In this document: positions 1-8,695 of the stretch, in pieces
Numbering within the stretch: position 1 is the first letter of the stretch
How the letters are laid out: each line of letters opens with the position of its first letter
Origin: CAWKOH01 sp963851245
GTDB taxonomy: Bacteria; Actinomycetota; Acidimicrobiia; Acidimicrobiales; Palsa-688
DNA: 64,000 nt
Direction: 5' to 3'
Assembly: GCA_963851245.1 (NCBI GenBank)
Contig: CAWKOH010000001.1
Coordinates: 434,001 to 498,000, forward strand
The notes under the pieces: model-generated
Database searches by the model: none
Told to the model about the DNA's origin: nothing
The model's input: the letters and a program-made list of their open reading frames with translations, nothing else
Program-made: the position numbers and the translations under genes

Positions 1-591
1 GATGACGCCGCCAGTACCTCGTCGTTGTCGGCGCCGAACCCGTCGGGAACCGAGGCGAAGAAGGCTCGGTGGGCGAGCTGCTCGCTGCCGAGGCAGTCGA
101 GGGGATCGGCGAAGATGCCTACGGGTGCTCCGAGCGTCGACAGCACCGACGCAGCCCGCTTCTTCGGCCGGCTAGCGCACCACTCCGCCAGCGTTCGGCC
201 CAACTCGTCGGTCCGGTCAGCCCGTGACGCAGCGGGACCAAGCCCGCGCTCGCCGAACAACGCTCCCTCCTCAGAAGCGGCCAGGGCATCCCAGTGCTCG
301 TCTCGCATCCCGACCAGCTGGATCCAGCCGTCCCTGCAGGCCAACATCCCGGTCACGCCGTACCGGCGCTTCTCCCGGCCCACGCATACTCCCTCGTTCA
401 GATAGCGGTTCAGGCGGGTCCGGCTCAATGTCAACTCCGACTCCTGCATCGAGACATCGGCGACGAGCGGATCGCGACCCGACCGGGTGTCGTGGAGCTC
501 TCCCACAGAACGAAGCGGGCACCCCGTCGGCCAATTCCAGGATCCGCCACCCGGCTACCGGCCCAGGCGACGACTGATCGATCTCGGTCAA
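1..591 (-). pseudogene. CoA-transferase family III (CaiB/BaiF) remnant, internally deleted
   Basis: Family III CoA-transferases move CoA between carboxylic acids. Reading leftwards from a TTG at 591, the first ~31 codons match the family N-terminus (ILELADGVPASFCG). At about 500 the frame changes and the sequence jumps straight to the second half of the family: VSMQESELTLS, then DGWIQLVG...EHWDAL, then LGAPVGIFADPLD and LAHRAFFASVPDGFG, running off the left edge. Known members have roughly 150-180 residues between the two parts, so a deletion plus frame change has removed the middle. It starts 8 nt after the alcohol dehydrogenase stop, so it was probably the second gene of that operon. Family call is firm; loss of function is inferred. 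Confidence 0.7.
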
Positions 592-599
592 ATGGACCG

Positions 600-1715
600 T
601 CAGTGCTCGTGCACGACGACACCCCGGATGTTGTTCCCGGCCATCAGGTCGTCGACCGCCTGGTTTATGTCCTCGAGTCGGTAGCGGGTGGTGATGAGCT
701 CGTCGAGCTTCAGGCGGCCGCTCCGGTACAGTTCGACCTGGCGGCGGATCTCCAGGGATGGGCTACCCATGCCGAAGAGGCAACCCTGAATCCGCTTCTG
801 GTAGGCAGCCATCGCCAAGAGGCTCACGGGTATTCCAGGGGGCTCCTTAATGCTCGGCATGCCGGTAACCACCACAGTGCCGCCCTTTCCTATCGCGTCG
901 AAGGCCTGCGCCACATGCTCTCCTTTAACCAGATCGATCGTGACGATGGCACTGTCGGCACCCTGCCCGTCGGTCAGCGAGCGGGCCAGGTCGGCGGCCT
1001 CGTCGATGTGCGAAAAGGTGTGGGTTGCCCCGAGCTTGGCTGCGACCTCCAGCTTGAAAGGGATGGGATCCACGGCGATCACCGCGGCGGCGCCGGCCAG
1101 CGATGCGCCCTGGACGGCGTTGATCCCGACGCCGCCTACACCCATTACGATCACGACGTCGCCTGGGCGCACCGACCCAGCATGGACGGCCGACCCGAAA
1201 CCGGTTCCCACGCCGCAACCGAGGAGGCTGAGGGTCTCCAGAGGAAGCTCGCCGGGTACCTTGACCACCGACCATTCCGAGACGGTGGTCCAAGACGAGA
1301 AAGTGGAGATCATCAGGAACTGATTGATATCTCGGCCCTGGTAGTGCATGCGGTAGGTGCCGTCCAGTTGAGGGCCGAGCTGCAGCTTGGCGCCCTCTTG
1401 GCAGAGATTCTGCCGCCCGGACGCGCAATAGCGGCAGTAGCCGCAACTCGGGATGAAGCTGATCACCACGTGGTCGCCGGGCCGAACCTTCGTGACCCCT
1501 TGGCCGATCTCCTCCACGACACCGGCGCCCTCGTGACCACCGCAAAACGGCAGCACGTAGGCGTGATCCCCGAAGTTGTAGTGGACGTCACTGTGACAAA
1601 GCCCCGAGGACACGACCCGGACGAGGACTTCACCTTCCCTGGGTGGATCGACCTCCAGTTCACACACTTCCCATCGCCCCGGTGACTCGAACAGCACCGC
1701 TCCCTTTGACTTCAT
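600..1715 (-). CDS. Zn-dependent alcohol dehydrogenase (NDMA-type MDR)
   Basis: A 371-residue medium-chain zinc alcohol dehydrogenase that oxidises alcohols with a nicotinoprotein or NAD-type cofactor in the cytoplasm. Catalytic zinc ligands are C40 in GLCHSD and H61 in GGHEGAG; structural zinc cysteines are C91, C94, C97 and C105. A Rossmann motif VMGVGGVGINAVQ lies near residue 195. The length and the PQLDGTYR and NIRGV motifs match actinobacterial NDMA-dependent alcohol dehydrogenases. ATG at 1715 is preceded by GGAGGG. Together with the downstream CoA-transferase remnant this suggests an alcohol or acid degradation operon. The exact substrate is unknown. Confidence 0.9.
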   Translation of the reverse strand: MKSKGAVLFESPGRWEVCELEVDPPREGEVLVRVVSSGLCHSDVHYNFGDHAYVLPFCGGHEGAGVVEEIGQGVTKVRPGDHVVISFIPSCGYCRYCASGRQNLCQEGAKLQLGPQLDGTYRMHYQGRDINQFLMISTFSSWTTVSEWSVVKVPGELPLETLSLLGCGVGTGFGSAVHAGSVRPGDVVIVMGVGGVGINAVQGASLAGAAAVIAVDPIPFKLEVAAKLGATHTFSHIDEAADLARSLTDGQGADSAIVTIDLVKGEHVAQAFDAIGKGGTVVVTGMPSIKEPPGIPVSLLAMAAYQKRIQGCLFGMGSPSLEIRRQVELYRSGRLKLDELITTRYRLEDINQAVDDLMAGNNIRGVVVHEH

Positions 1716-1853
1716 AGTCCCTCCCCGAAGCGTCCGGCCTACCGGACACAGAATCTAGCCGTCGTGACCGGACGCGACCGTGGTCAGTTCCGTAGAGGAC
1801 TGCCTTGGCCATGCAGGCGACCTTTGGGCTCCTGGTCAGTATAGGTTCGAGGG

Positions 1854-2005
1854 ATGCTCGTCCCTGAGGCCGACCTTGCACGTGTGCACGACGCGCACGG
1901 CAGGCTCCTGAGGGCGGTCGAGGGTCTCACCGAGGAGGACATGCGGGTTCCCAGCCGTCTTGCTGGATGGACGGCCGGCCACGTGCTCACCCACGTCGCC
2001 CTTCC
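1854..2005 (+). pseudogene. Maleylpyruvate isomerase-like N-terminal stub
   Basis: About 50 codons match the N-terminus of mycothiol-dependent maleylpyruvate isomerase / DinB-like proteins (VEGLTEEDMRVPSRLAGWT then GHVLTHVA). Full-length relatives are roughly 200-250 residues. The match stops near 2005 and the reading frame then runs antisense through the copper-binding gene. The promoter survives: TAGGTT at 1842-1847 ends 6 nt before the ATG, a leaderless arrangement. The 3' portion has been replaced or deleted, so this is a truncated gene. It is convergent with the gene ending at 2020. Confidence 0.55.
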
Positions 2006-2019
2006 ACTCTGGATCAGTC

Positions 2020-2424
2020 CTATCCCAATGCAACGAGCAGTTGCTGGCAGGCTCGTTCGCAGCGGCGACATGCCTCAGCACAGATCCGACAGTGCTCGTG
2101 CATGGCCCCGTGTCGTTCGCATTCATCACCACATAACCTGCAGGCCGCCACGCACGCTTCAAGTAACGGCCTCGTGACCTCTGCTTCGTACTCCGCGAGA
2201 CGGCTTGTCACACCAGCTGTAGCGTTGCAGAGTTCCGTGCAGTGCAAGCACAACCGGATGCACTTCACCATGTCGGCGAGGTTCGACTCGCTGAGGTTTG
2301 CATCTACGTCGGCGGTGCAGGCCTGAGCACAGTCGTGTAGCGCTTCGATCGCAGCCGCCACCACGTCGGCCCCTGCAGGAACGAGAGTCCGGTAGGTGTC
2401 CAGCATCCGCCTGGAATAGCTCAT
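2020..2424 (-). CDS. Four-helix bundle copper-binding protein (DUF326 type)
   Basis: A 134-residue protein with about fifteen cysteines in paired CxxxC and CxxC patterns (for example C32/C36, C55/C59, C62/C66, C91/C95, C98/C102, C112/C115, C119/C122), the hallmark of DUF326 / Csp-like four-helix bundles that store or buffer Cu(I) in the helix core. No signal peptide or Tat motif is visible, so a cytosolic location is expected. ATG at 2424 has a GGAGAGG ribosome site. No copper exporter or regulator is adjacent. The family call is firm; the metal is inferred from characterised relatives. Confidence 0.85.
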   Translation of the reverse strand: MSYSRRMLDTYRTLVPAGADVVAAAIEALHDCAQACTADVDANLSESNLADMVKCIRLCLHCTELCNATAGVTSRLAEYEAEVTRPLLEACVAACRLCGDECERHGAMHEHCRICAEACRRCERACQQLLVALG

Positions 2425-2503
2425 AGCCTCTCCTTCCAGCCAACTGAGGGCTCAATTGTGGCAGGCATATCGAAGGCGTCGTCACGCCATGGGAGAAACC
2501 GGC

Positions 2504-3856
2504 ATGGAACCGAACGATCTGCCCGAAGGCACCGTCGAGTGGCTGGCCGACGTGAGTGGTGGGCGGATCACCCACCTGGAACGTCACGTCGCCCGGCGGG
2601 AGGCATGGGTAGTCGACCTGGAGCGACCCGACGGGTCGGTCTGGGAATGCTTCCTGCGGCTCGAACGCCAACCGCTGGAAGACGACCCCTGGTCTCTCGC
2701 CAAGGAGACCAGGATCGTCGCCGCGCTTGCCGACACGGCGGTTCCGGTTCCGGAGGTGTTGGCCCGGTCCGAACGACCATCGCTCACCCTGTTCGAGCGG
2801 GTGCCCGGTCGGGCCGACCTCCCGGCGGTGGGGGCCAAGCAGCAACGGGCGGTGATGACCGAGTTCATGGGCATCATGGCGTCGCTTCACGTCCTAGATC
2901 CCGAGAAGCTGGATCTGGGCGACCTGCCACGACCGGTTACAGCCGAGGAGTGCGCCCTGGGTGAGGTCAATCTCATCGTAAACCGCTGGCGCTCCTTTCT
3001 CGCCGATTACCACGACCCGCTCATCACCTTCGGGATTCGTTGGCTGCGCCGTCACGTGCCTCGGTCGCCAGCCAGGGTGTCGTTGCTCCAGGGTGACACC
3101 GGCCCGGTGAACTTCCTCTTCGAAGGCGATCATGTGACCGCCGTGATCGACTGGGAATGGGGCCACCTCGGCGATCCCATGGAGGATCTCGGAAACATAT
3201 GCGTGAGGGAGTTCTGGAATCCCTCCGGGGGGCTCAGCGGATTGTTCTCCCTTTACCAGGAGCGCTCGGGTATCGAATATCGACGCGATGCGGTCCGCTA
3301 CTACCGAGTGCAACAGAACGTTCGCGGCATGATCCCTATCCACGCAGTGACCCTGCACGCCCATCCCGAAGAATCCCTGGCCTGGTACCTCGCTTATCGC
3401 TACGTCGGTGATCGTTCGACCTGCGAGGCCCTCGCCGACGCCATGGGCCTGGAGGTCGAAGGACCCGACCTGCCCGACGAGCGTGAGGGTGACACCGACA
3501 TTCTGCTGGCGGCGGCCCAGTGGGCGCTGACCCACGACGTGGCTCCCCGCGTGGAGCAAGCGTTCGCCCGGTCGCGGCTGCACGACGCCGAACTCCTCCT
3601 CGCCTGCGCCGAACGCCGCCGGCGCCACACGTCCGAGCTCGCCTCCCTGGAGCTCGACGATCTCGCCGGAGCGCTGGGGCGACGACCAGAATCGCTGGAA
3701 AGCGGCCTTCAAGAGCTCGACGCTAAGGTCGGCGATGGACGGCTTCGAGACGAGGTCGTGGTTCCCTACCTCACCCGACGCGCCCGCCGGGACGAGTGGC
3801 TCTGGGCCCCCACGGTGAGCCTTTACCCTGATCGGCGGTGGGCGGACCTCGACTGA
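2504..3856 (+). CDS. Aminoglycoside phosphotransferase-fold (APH) kinase family protein
   Basis: The first ~270 residues have the APH/choline-kinase fold, with the catalytic-loop motif SLLQGDTGPVNFL (Q replaces the usual H of HGD) and the metal-binding DWEWGHLGDPMEDLG. The last ~130 residues are a helical tail with clustered Arg and Glu. Relatives in actinobacteria are often near acyl-CoA dehydrogenases and act on unknown small molecules; resistance should not be assumed. I chose ATG 2504 because GGGAG lies 8 nt upstream; TTG 2456 and ATG 2489 are in frame but have poorer ribosome sites. 450 residues. Confidence 0.8.
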   Translation: MEPNDLPEGTVEWLADVSGGRITHLERHVARREAWVVDLERPDGSVWECFLRLERQPLEDDPWSLAKETRIVAALADTAVPVPEVLARSERPSLTLFERVPGRADLPAVGAKQQRAVMTEFMGIMASLHVLDPEKLDLGDLPRPVTAEECALGEVNLIVNRWRSFLADYHDPLITFGIRWLRRHVPRSPARVSLLQGDTGPVNFLFEGDHVTAVIDWEWGHLGDPMEDLGNICVREFWNPSGGLSGLFSLYQERSGIEYRRDAVRYYRVQQNVRGMIPIHAVTLHAHPEESLAWYLAYRYVGDRSTCEALADAMGLEVEGPDLPDEREGDTDILLAAAQWALTHDVAPRVEQAFARSRLHDAELLLACAERRRRHTSELASLELDDLAGALGRRPESLESGLQELDAKVGDGRLRDEVVVPYLTRRARRDEWLWAPTVSLYPDRRWADLD

Positions 3857-3930
3857 GGCGCCGCCGCCGGCCACGGGCCTCCCGCTGGCTTATGCTTATG
3901 CGGGGACAGGGCTTCGAGGCATCCACGCGA

Positions 3931-5694
3931 TCAGAGGTCGAGGACGATGTCGTCGGCCGGTTGAGCGCAGCAGATCAGTACGTTGCCATCCACGGGCACG
4001 TCGAGGGGTTCCGGGGCGTAGGTGACCGAACCGGAGAGCATTGGCGTCTCGCAGGTGTGGCAGACCCCGCTTCGGCACGACCAGCGCGTGGGGACGTTGC
4101 ACGCTTCGGCCAGTTCCAGGAGAGCCCCGTAGTCGTGATCCCAGTTGACGGTGAGGCTGCTGCGGGCGAAGGACACCGCCGGACCCGGGCCCGCTGGCCC
4201 GGATGGCTGGTGGACCGACCCTTCGGGCGTGGACTTGATCCCGGGGGTGATTGCCGGGACGGCACCGAAGGTCTCGGTGTGGACGTTGGACGGTTCGAAT
4301 CCGAGGCCTATGAGTGCGGCGCCCAACTGGGCCATGAATGCGGTCGGGCCGCACAGGTAGGCGTCGGCGTGGCGAGGGATGCCCAGCGCGGCGACCACCT
4401 GGGCGGAGAGCCTTCCCCCCTGCGTGTACCAGCGTCCAGGCTGGTCCCCGGGGTCCGGCCGGCTGTAACAGATGCAAGCGTGCCCGTTCGCCAGGCGCTC
4501 AAGCAGGGCTTGTGCCTCCTGGGCGAAGGCGTCCTCGGCGCGGTTGCGGGCGCCGTGCAGCCACCACACCTCCCGGTCAGGCTGTTGCGCAGCTAGGTCG
4601 TAGAGCATGGCCAGTACCGGAGTCACGCCTATCCCGGCAGAGATGAGGATCACGGGAGAGTCACCGGCGCGCAAAGTGAAGGTGCCCCGGGGCGCCGCCA
4701 CCTCGACGGTATCGCCCGCTTGAAGATGGTCGTGCAGGTAGTTCCCGCCCGCGCCGCCAGGTTCGAGCTTCACGCTGATCCGATACTCGTCGGCACCTGG
4801 CTGGGCCGACAGGGAGTAGCTACGGATGATCGCAGCCTCCCCTGGGTCGGGGTACAGGCGCACGGCCACGAACTGGCCTGCCTGCGCGGCCGGCAGCGCC
4901 ACGCCGTCCTCCGCGGCGAGCCACAGGGAGGTGACGGCTGGTGTCTCGGTCATCTTGCGGATGACGCGTAGGGGTCGAAACCCGTTCCACGCCGGCGGCG
5001 GGCTGCCGGATGCTTCGTTGAGACCGACATTTCCGCCCCGGCCACCGGCGACGCCCTGGTCGAGCATGGCCCGCAGAGACATCTTCCAGCCCGGACTCAG
5101 CGCCGGTATGCGCAGGGCCCGAGCCAGCTGGGCGCGGGGGTGGCCCGGCAGGTACAGCAAGGCATCCATCTCGGCGACGGTCATGGCCTCAGGGCCCCGA
5201 CCAATGAGGGTGATCTCATCGCCGGCCCTGACGAGGCCCTCGGTAAGGACCCGTAGATAGAACCCGGGGCGCCGATGAGACACCATCAGAGCGGCCATGG
5301 CCGGCTCGTTCATCCGCAGGCCCACCCGGTAGCAGGTCACCCGGGGTTGGGTGACTTCGAAGACGGCGGAACCGATTTGGTAGCGGTCACCGATACAGAC
5401 CTCGTCATCGGCCAACCCGTCTACGGTGAAGTTCTCACCGAACTGGCCGTAAACAAAGTCGTGGCGCCCCAGGGCCCGCTCCCAGTAGTGGTAGGAGTCG
5501 ATCTGGTAGACCAGCACGGCCCGCTGTTCGCCGCCATGGCCCTCCAGATCGCCTTGACGGTCTCCGTCGATGTTGAGACGACGGGCCATACGGGGACCGT
5601 CGACAGCCTCTTTCCACACCCCCGTTCGAACCGTGCTGCCCCGCCACGCCACCTCCTGCGGTAGGCCCACACACACAGCCAGCAACTCGGGCAT
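3931..5694 (-). CDS. MOSC domain - flavin reductase - 2Fe-2S ferredoxin fusion protein
   Basis: A 587-residue multidomain redox protein. Residues ~1-220 are a YiiM-like MOSC domain with its trailing helical region (molybdenum-cofactor-linked, as in N-hydroxylated base or amidoxime reduction). Residues ~240-340 are a ferredoxin-reductase FAD domain (RSYSLSAQP), ~345-460 the NAD(P) domain (ISAGIGVTPVLAML and CGPTAFM), and ~505-587 a plant-type 2Fe-2S ferredoxin with CRSGVCHTC plus a distal ICC. This resembles a whole reductase chain on one polypeptide. ATG 5694 follows AGGAGGC; the frame is open upstream to 5793 but without a better start. Substrate unknown. Confidence 0.88.
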   Translation of the reverse strand: MPELLAVCVGLPQEVAWRGSTVRTGVWKEAVDGPRMARRLNIDGDRQGDLEGHGGEQRAVLVYQIDSYHYWERALGRHDFVYGQFGENFTVDGLADDEVCIGDRYQIGSAVFEVTQPRVTCYRVGLRMNEPAMAALMVSHRRPGFYLRVLTEGLVRAGDEITLIGRGPEAMTVAEMDALLYLPGHPRAQLARALRIPALSPGWKMSLRAMLDQGVAGGRGGNVGLNEASGSPPPAWNGFRPLRVIRKMTETPAVTSLWLAAEDGVALPAAQAGQFVAVRLYPDPGEAAIIRSYSLSAQPGADEYRISVKLEPGGAGGNYLHDHLQAGDTVEVAAPRGTFTLRAGDSPVILISAGIGVTPVLAMLYDLAAQQPDREVWWLHGARNRAEDAFAQEAQALLERLANGHACICYSRPDPGDQPGRWYTQGGRLSAQVVAALGIPRHADAYLCGPTAFMAQLGAALIGLGFEPSNVHTETFGAVPAITPGIKSTPEGSVHQPSGPAGPGPAVSFARSSLTVNWDHDYGALLELAEACNVPTRWSCRSGVCHTCETPMLSGSVTYAPEPLDVPVDGNVLICCAQPADDIVLDL

Positions 5695-5859
5695 TTCGTA
5701 GCCTCCTTTACCAACTGGTCGGCGATCCAGGTTCTCGGAAGTCCCGGCACGGTCATTGTCATTGGCTATGCCGTCAAGAGCAGGCCAGAACACACGCTAA
5801 GGTTCCGGAAGCATCTTCCCTCACCCACGCGCATAAGGCGACGAAAGAGGCGGTGATCA

Positions 5860-6463
5860 GTGCGATCCGACATCAGACCAGGCGGCGCTTTCCCCGACTA
5901 CGCCCTGCCTGATCACACCAACACGGAGCGCAGGCTCAGCGAGCTCCAGGGCGACGACCCGCTGGTCCTCACATTGGCGCGGGGCAATTACTGTCCCAAG
6001 GAGCACCGGCAGCACCTGGAGCTCGCCGCCAATTATCCGAAGTTCGCCGTCGCCTACACCGAGCATCGTCACGATCTCAACTGACGACCACCACACGACA
6101 CAGGAGTTCCGGGCCTCGGTCGGCGCTCAATGGACCTTCCTCTCCGATCCCGGTCGGACGATTCAGAGGGAGCTCGACATCCAGGAATACACCGACCCCG
6201 AGCACGACCCGATGATCCCCCACACCCTGGTACTGAAGCCGGGACTGGTGATTCACAGTCTCTATAACGGGTACTGGTTCTGGGGGCGCCCGTCGTTCTA
6301 CGACCTATGGCGCGACTTGCGGGCCGCGTCGAGCGAGATCCGCCCTGACTGGGACCTGAGCAAGCCGGGTCTGCACGAGGCCTGGGATGCCGGCGACTAT
6401 TCGACGTTTCATGGGTGGAACAGGCGCGCTCGTGAGTCGATGCCGACGTCGTATGACTCATAG
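5860..6463 (+). pseudogene. Redoxin / peroxiredoxin-like protein, frameshifted
   Basis: The first frame (GTG 5860) carries the thioredoxin-fold active site RGNYCPKEHRQHLEL and stops at 6084. The next frame continues the same protein from about 6072 (SIVTISTDD, QWTFLSDPGRT, YTDPEHDPMIPHT, YNGYWFWGRP) to the stop at 6463. The two halves align end to end with the actinobacterial redoxin family of about 200 residues, so a one-base change near 6072 splits it. The peroxidatic Cys is present and no resolving Cys motif is seen. Function would be thiol-dependent peroxide reduction. Sequencing error or genuine mutation cannot be separated here. Confidence 0.75.
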
Positions 6464-6537
6464 CTGAATGCGGGCCAGACGGGTACGCGTCGAGACCTTT
6501 GCCTGCGCTGGCCGGAGCGAACGAGAAGGTGATATTG

Positions 6538-7488
6538 GTGCGAACGCCGTTCTGCGAACTGCTCGGGATTGAACAGCCGATCGTGCAGGCGCCGATGTCG
6601 GCGGTGTCGCAGTTGGCGGCGGCGGTCTCGAATGCGGGAGCGCTCGGCATGTTGGCGCTTACCTGGTCGACTCCCGCCGGGGACGTGGTCCGGGAGACGG
6701 CCGGGCTCACCGATCGACCCTTTGGCGGCAATCTGATTCTCAGCTCCGATCAGCACCGCCGTCTCGACGAGGCACTTGAGGCCGGTCTGCGGATCGTGTC
6801 GCTGATGTGGGGAGATCCCGCCGCCTACGTCGAGCAGGTCCACGACGCCAATGGAATCGTCCTGCACACCGTCGGCAGCGCTGAAGAGGCGAAGCGGGCC
6901 GTCGCCAGCGGAGTTGATGTCGTGGTCGCGCAGGGTTGGGAGGCTGGCGGCCACGTGTGGAGTCGGGTCGCCACACTCCCGTTGGTACCCGCCGTTGTGG
7001 ACGCGGTTGCACCGGTGCCAGTGATCGCAGCCGGCGGGATCGGCGACGCTCGCGGCGTAGCCGCCGTCTTCGCCCTGGGCGCTCAAGCGGCGTGGCTGGG
7101 TACCCGGTTTTTGCTAGCCCGGGAGATGCCCATCCACGACGAGTATCGCCGTATCCTCATGGGCGCGGCCGAGACCGATGCGCACTGGTACCCGGACCTC
7201 TATGCGGTCGGGTGGCCGGGCGCACCTCACCGCGTCATCCGCAACTCCACGGCCGAGGTGTGGGAGGCCGCGGGCCGGCCCCCACTGGGGAGTCGACCGG
7301 GAGAAGGCGAGGTCATCGCGCACTTCGCCGATGGCGAGGCAATCGTGCGCTACGAGACGGCGGCGCCGATGGTCGGTACCACCGGTGATATCGAAGCGCT
7401 CTCGCTGTGGGCCGGACAGAGTGTCGCGCTCGCCAGGCACCCGCAACCAGCAGCAGAGATCGTGGCCGAACTCGTCTCCGCCTTATAA
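6538..7488 (+). CDS. Nitronate monooxygenase family protein
   Basis: A ~317-residue FMN-dependent TIM barrel of the nitronate monooxygenase / 2-nitropropane dioxygenase family, which detoxifies alkyl nitronates such as propionate 3-nitronate. Signature segments are PIVQAPMSAVS near the start, the AQGWEAGGH loop that carries the conserved GGH motif, and AAGGIGDARGVAA with GTRF, which bind FMN phosphate. GTG 6538 is chosen because GAGAAGG lies just upstream and the protein then begins at the conserved PFCELLGIEQPI; an open TTG at 6499 adds residues without family similarity. Stands alone between two unrelated oxidoreductases. Confidence 0.87.
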   Translation: MRTPFCELLGIEQPIVQAPMSAVSQLAAAVSNAGALGMLALTWSTPAGDVVRETAGLTDRPFGGNLILSSDQHRRLDEALEAGLRIVSLMWGDPAAYVEQVHDANGIVLHTVGSAEEAKRAVASGVDVVVAQGWEAGGHVWSRVATLPLVPAVVDAVAPVPVIAAGGIGDARGVAAVFALGAQAAWLGTRFLLAREMPIHDEYRRILMGAAETDAHWYPDLYAVGWPGAPHRVIRNSTAEVWEAAGRPPLGSRPGEGEVIAHFADGEAIVRYETAAPMVGTTGDIEALSLWAGQSVALARHPQPAAEIVAELVSAL

Positions 7489-7565
7489 CCGGATCGGGCC
7501 CCCTTCTGCGGGGACGGCTTCGTGGTGGAAGGGCAACGGGACTAAGAAGCTAGTGTTTCCCGGTA

Positions 7566-8501
7566 ATGGGCGTCACGTTCGGTGTGCATATCGGCCAGCA
7601 GAACCTGGCCATGGCCGATCTGCGGGCATTGTGGCGGAGACTTGACGATGCGGGCGTGGACTGGATCTCGGTCTGGGATCATCTCTACGAGGCGCCGCCC
7701 GCGGGCGGGACCGTCGATCACTTCGAGGCCGCGGCCACCCTCGGCGCCCTCGCCGCCGACACTCGGTCGGCCCGGCTCGGCTGTCTGGTGTTCTGCGTCG
7801 CCTACCGCAACCCCGGGCTGCTCGCCAAGACGGCCACGACGATCGACCACATCTCGGGCGGCCGCTTCGAACTCGGACTTGGCGCCGGCTGGCACCAGTG
7901 GGAGGCCGAGGCCTTCGGGTACGACTTCCCACCAGCCGGTCAGCGGCTGGACATGCTCGACGAAGCAGTTCAGTTGGTCCGCAGCCTGCTCACCGGGCCT
8001 CGGACGACACACAGCGGGCGTTACTTCCGCGCCGACAACGCATCCTGTCTTCCTGCCCCTGTCCAGGAGCGGCTGCCGCTCTGGATCGGTGGAACCGGCG
8101 AGCGCAGGACACTCCGGATCGCTGCTCGCCATGCCGACGGCTGGAACGCGGCCTACGTTTCCGCCGAACGATACAGCCGCCTCGTGGAGGTTCTCGACGG
8201 CCACTGTCATAGCCGAGGCCGCGACCCCTCGACGATCCGCCGGACCGTCAATCTGATCTTCGCGCTGGACCGCGATAGCACGTCGGCGGACGACGTCATC
8301 GCCCGGCAGGGCTGGGGGCCGATGGCGCCCGTCGTGCGCGAGGGGGCAATCGTCGGCCCTCCTGATTCGGCCGGCGAACAGATCCAGCGCTATGTCGACT
8401 CTGGCGCCGAAGGAGTAAACGTGGCTCTCCGCGCTCCCTGGGACGATGCTGTCCTCGACGCCTACCTCGAGCAGTTGCCGGTGTTCCGCAAGCTGTCGTA
8501 A
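7566..8501 (+). CDS. LLM-class F420-dependent oxidoreductase
   Basis: A 311-residue bacterial luciferase-like (LLM) TIM barrel. Supporting segments are WISVWDHLYE, LGCLVFCVAYRNP, DHISGGRFELGLGAGW and LPLWIGGTGERRTLR, the classic F420/flavin-binding set. Such enzymes use F420 or FMNH2 for hydride transfer to varied substrates; the substrate cannot be read here. A TAGTGT box at 7551-7556 ends 9 nt before the ATG and there is no Shine-Dalgarno sequence, so the mRNA is probably leaderless. It is monocistronic, followed by a small convergent gene. Confidence 0.87.
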   Translation: MGVTFGVHIGQQNLAMADLRALWRRLDDAGVDWISVWDHLYEAPPAGGTVDHFEAAATLGALAADTRSARLGCLVFCVAYRNPGLLAKTATTIDHISGGRFELGLGAGWHQWEAEAFGYDFPPAGQRLDMLDEAVQLVRSLLTGPRTTHSGRYFRADNASCLPAPVQERLPLWIGGTGERRTLRIAARHADGWNAAYVSAERYSRLVEVLDGHCHSRGRDPSTIRRTVNLIFALDRDSTSADDVIARQGWGPMAPVVREGAIVGPPDSAGEQIQRYVDSGAEGVNVALRAPWDDAVLDAYLEQLPVFRKLS

Positions 8502-8532
8502 GCGTCGGACAGGTGGGCGCCCGCCGGTGAAG

Positions 8533-8607
8533 TCAGCTGGAGCGCAACCTCTGAGCAACGACGAGGCCGAGTCCGACGAGAACCACGAGGATGAGCAGTT
8601 TCTTCAT
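8533..8607 (-). CDS. 24-residue single-pass membrane micropeptide (copy A)
   Basis: ATG at 8607 opens a 24-codon frame reading MKKLL, a run of about fifteen Leu/Val/Ile/Gly residues, then AQRLRSS and a stop. It matches copy B at 12499 in length and at most positions. Upstream, TAGCCT (8619 down to 8614) ends 6 nt before the ATG, and GGGAG overlaps the gap, the same layout as copy B. Two basic residues at the N-terminus, one hydrophobic helix and a basic tail indicate a membrane peptide. Too short for routine gene callers. Function unknown. Confidence 0.6.
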   Translation of the reverse strand: MKKLLILVVLVGLGLVVAQRLRSS

Positions 8608-8695
8608 GCTCCCAGGCTAGCGGGAGACGGCCATCGCAGGAGCGAGCTTCGACAGGCCCCTCGGCTAGCCTTCCCCCGACCATCAAGGAGGGCTC

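Noticed and set aside
294..1685. Plus-strand 463-codon open frame
   Set aside because: Exactly antisense to the alcohol dehydrogenase, no ribosome site and low-quality composition; a GC-rich shadow.
2894..3874. Minus-strand 326-codon open frame
   Set aside because: Antisense shadow of the phosphotransferase gene.
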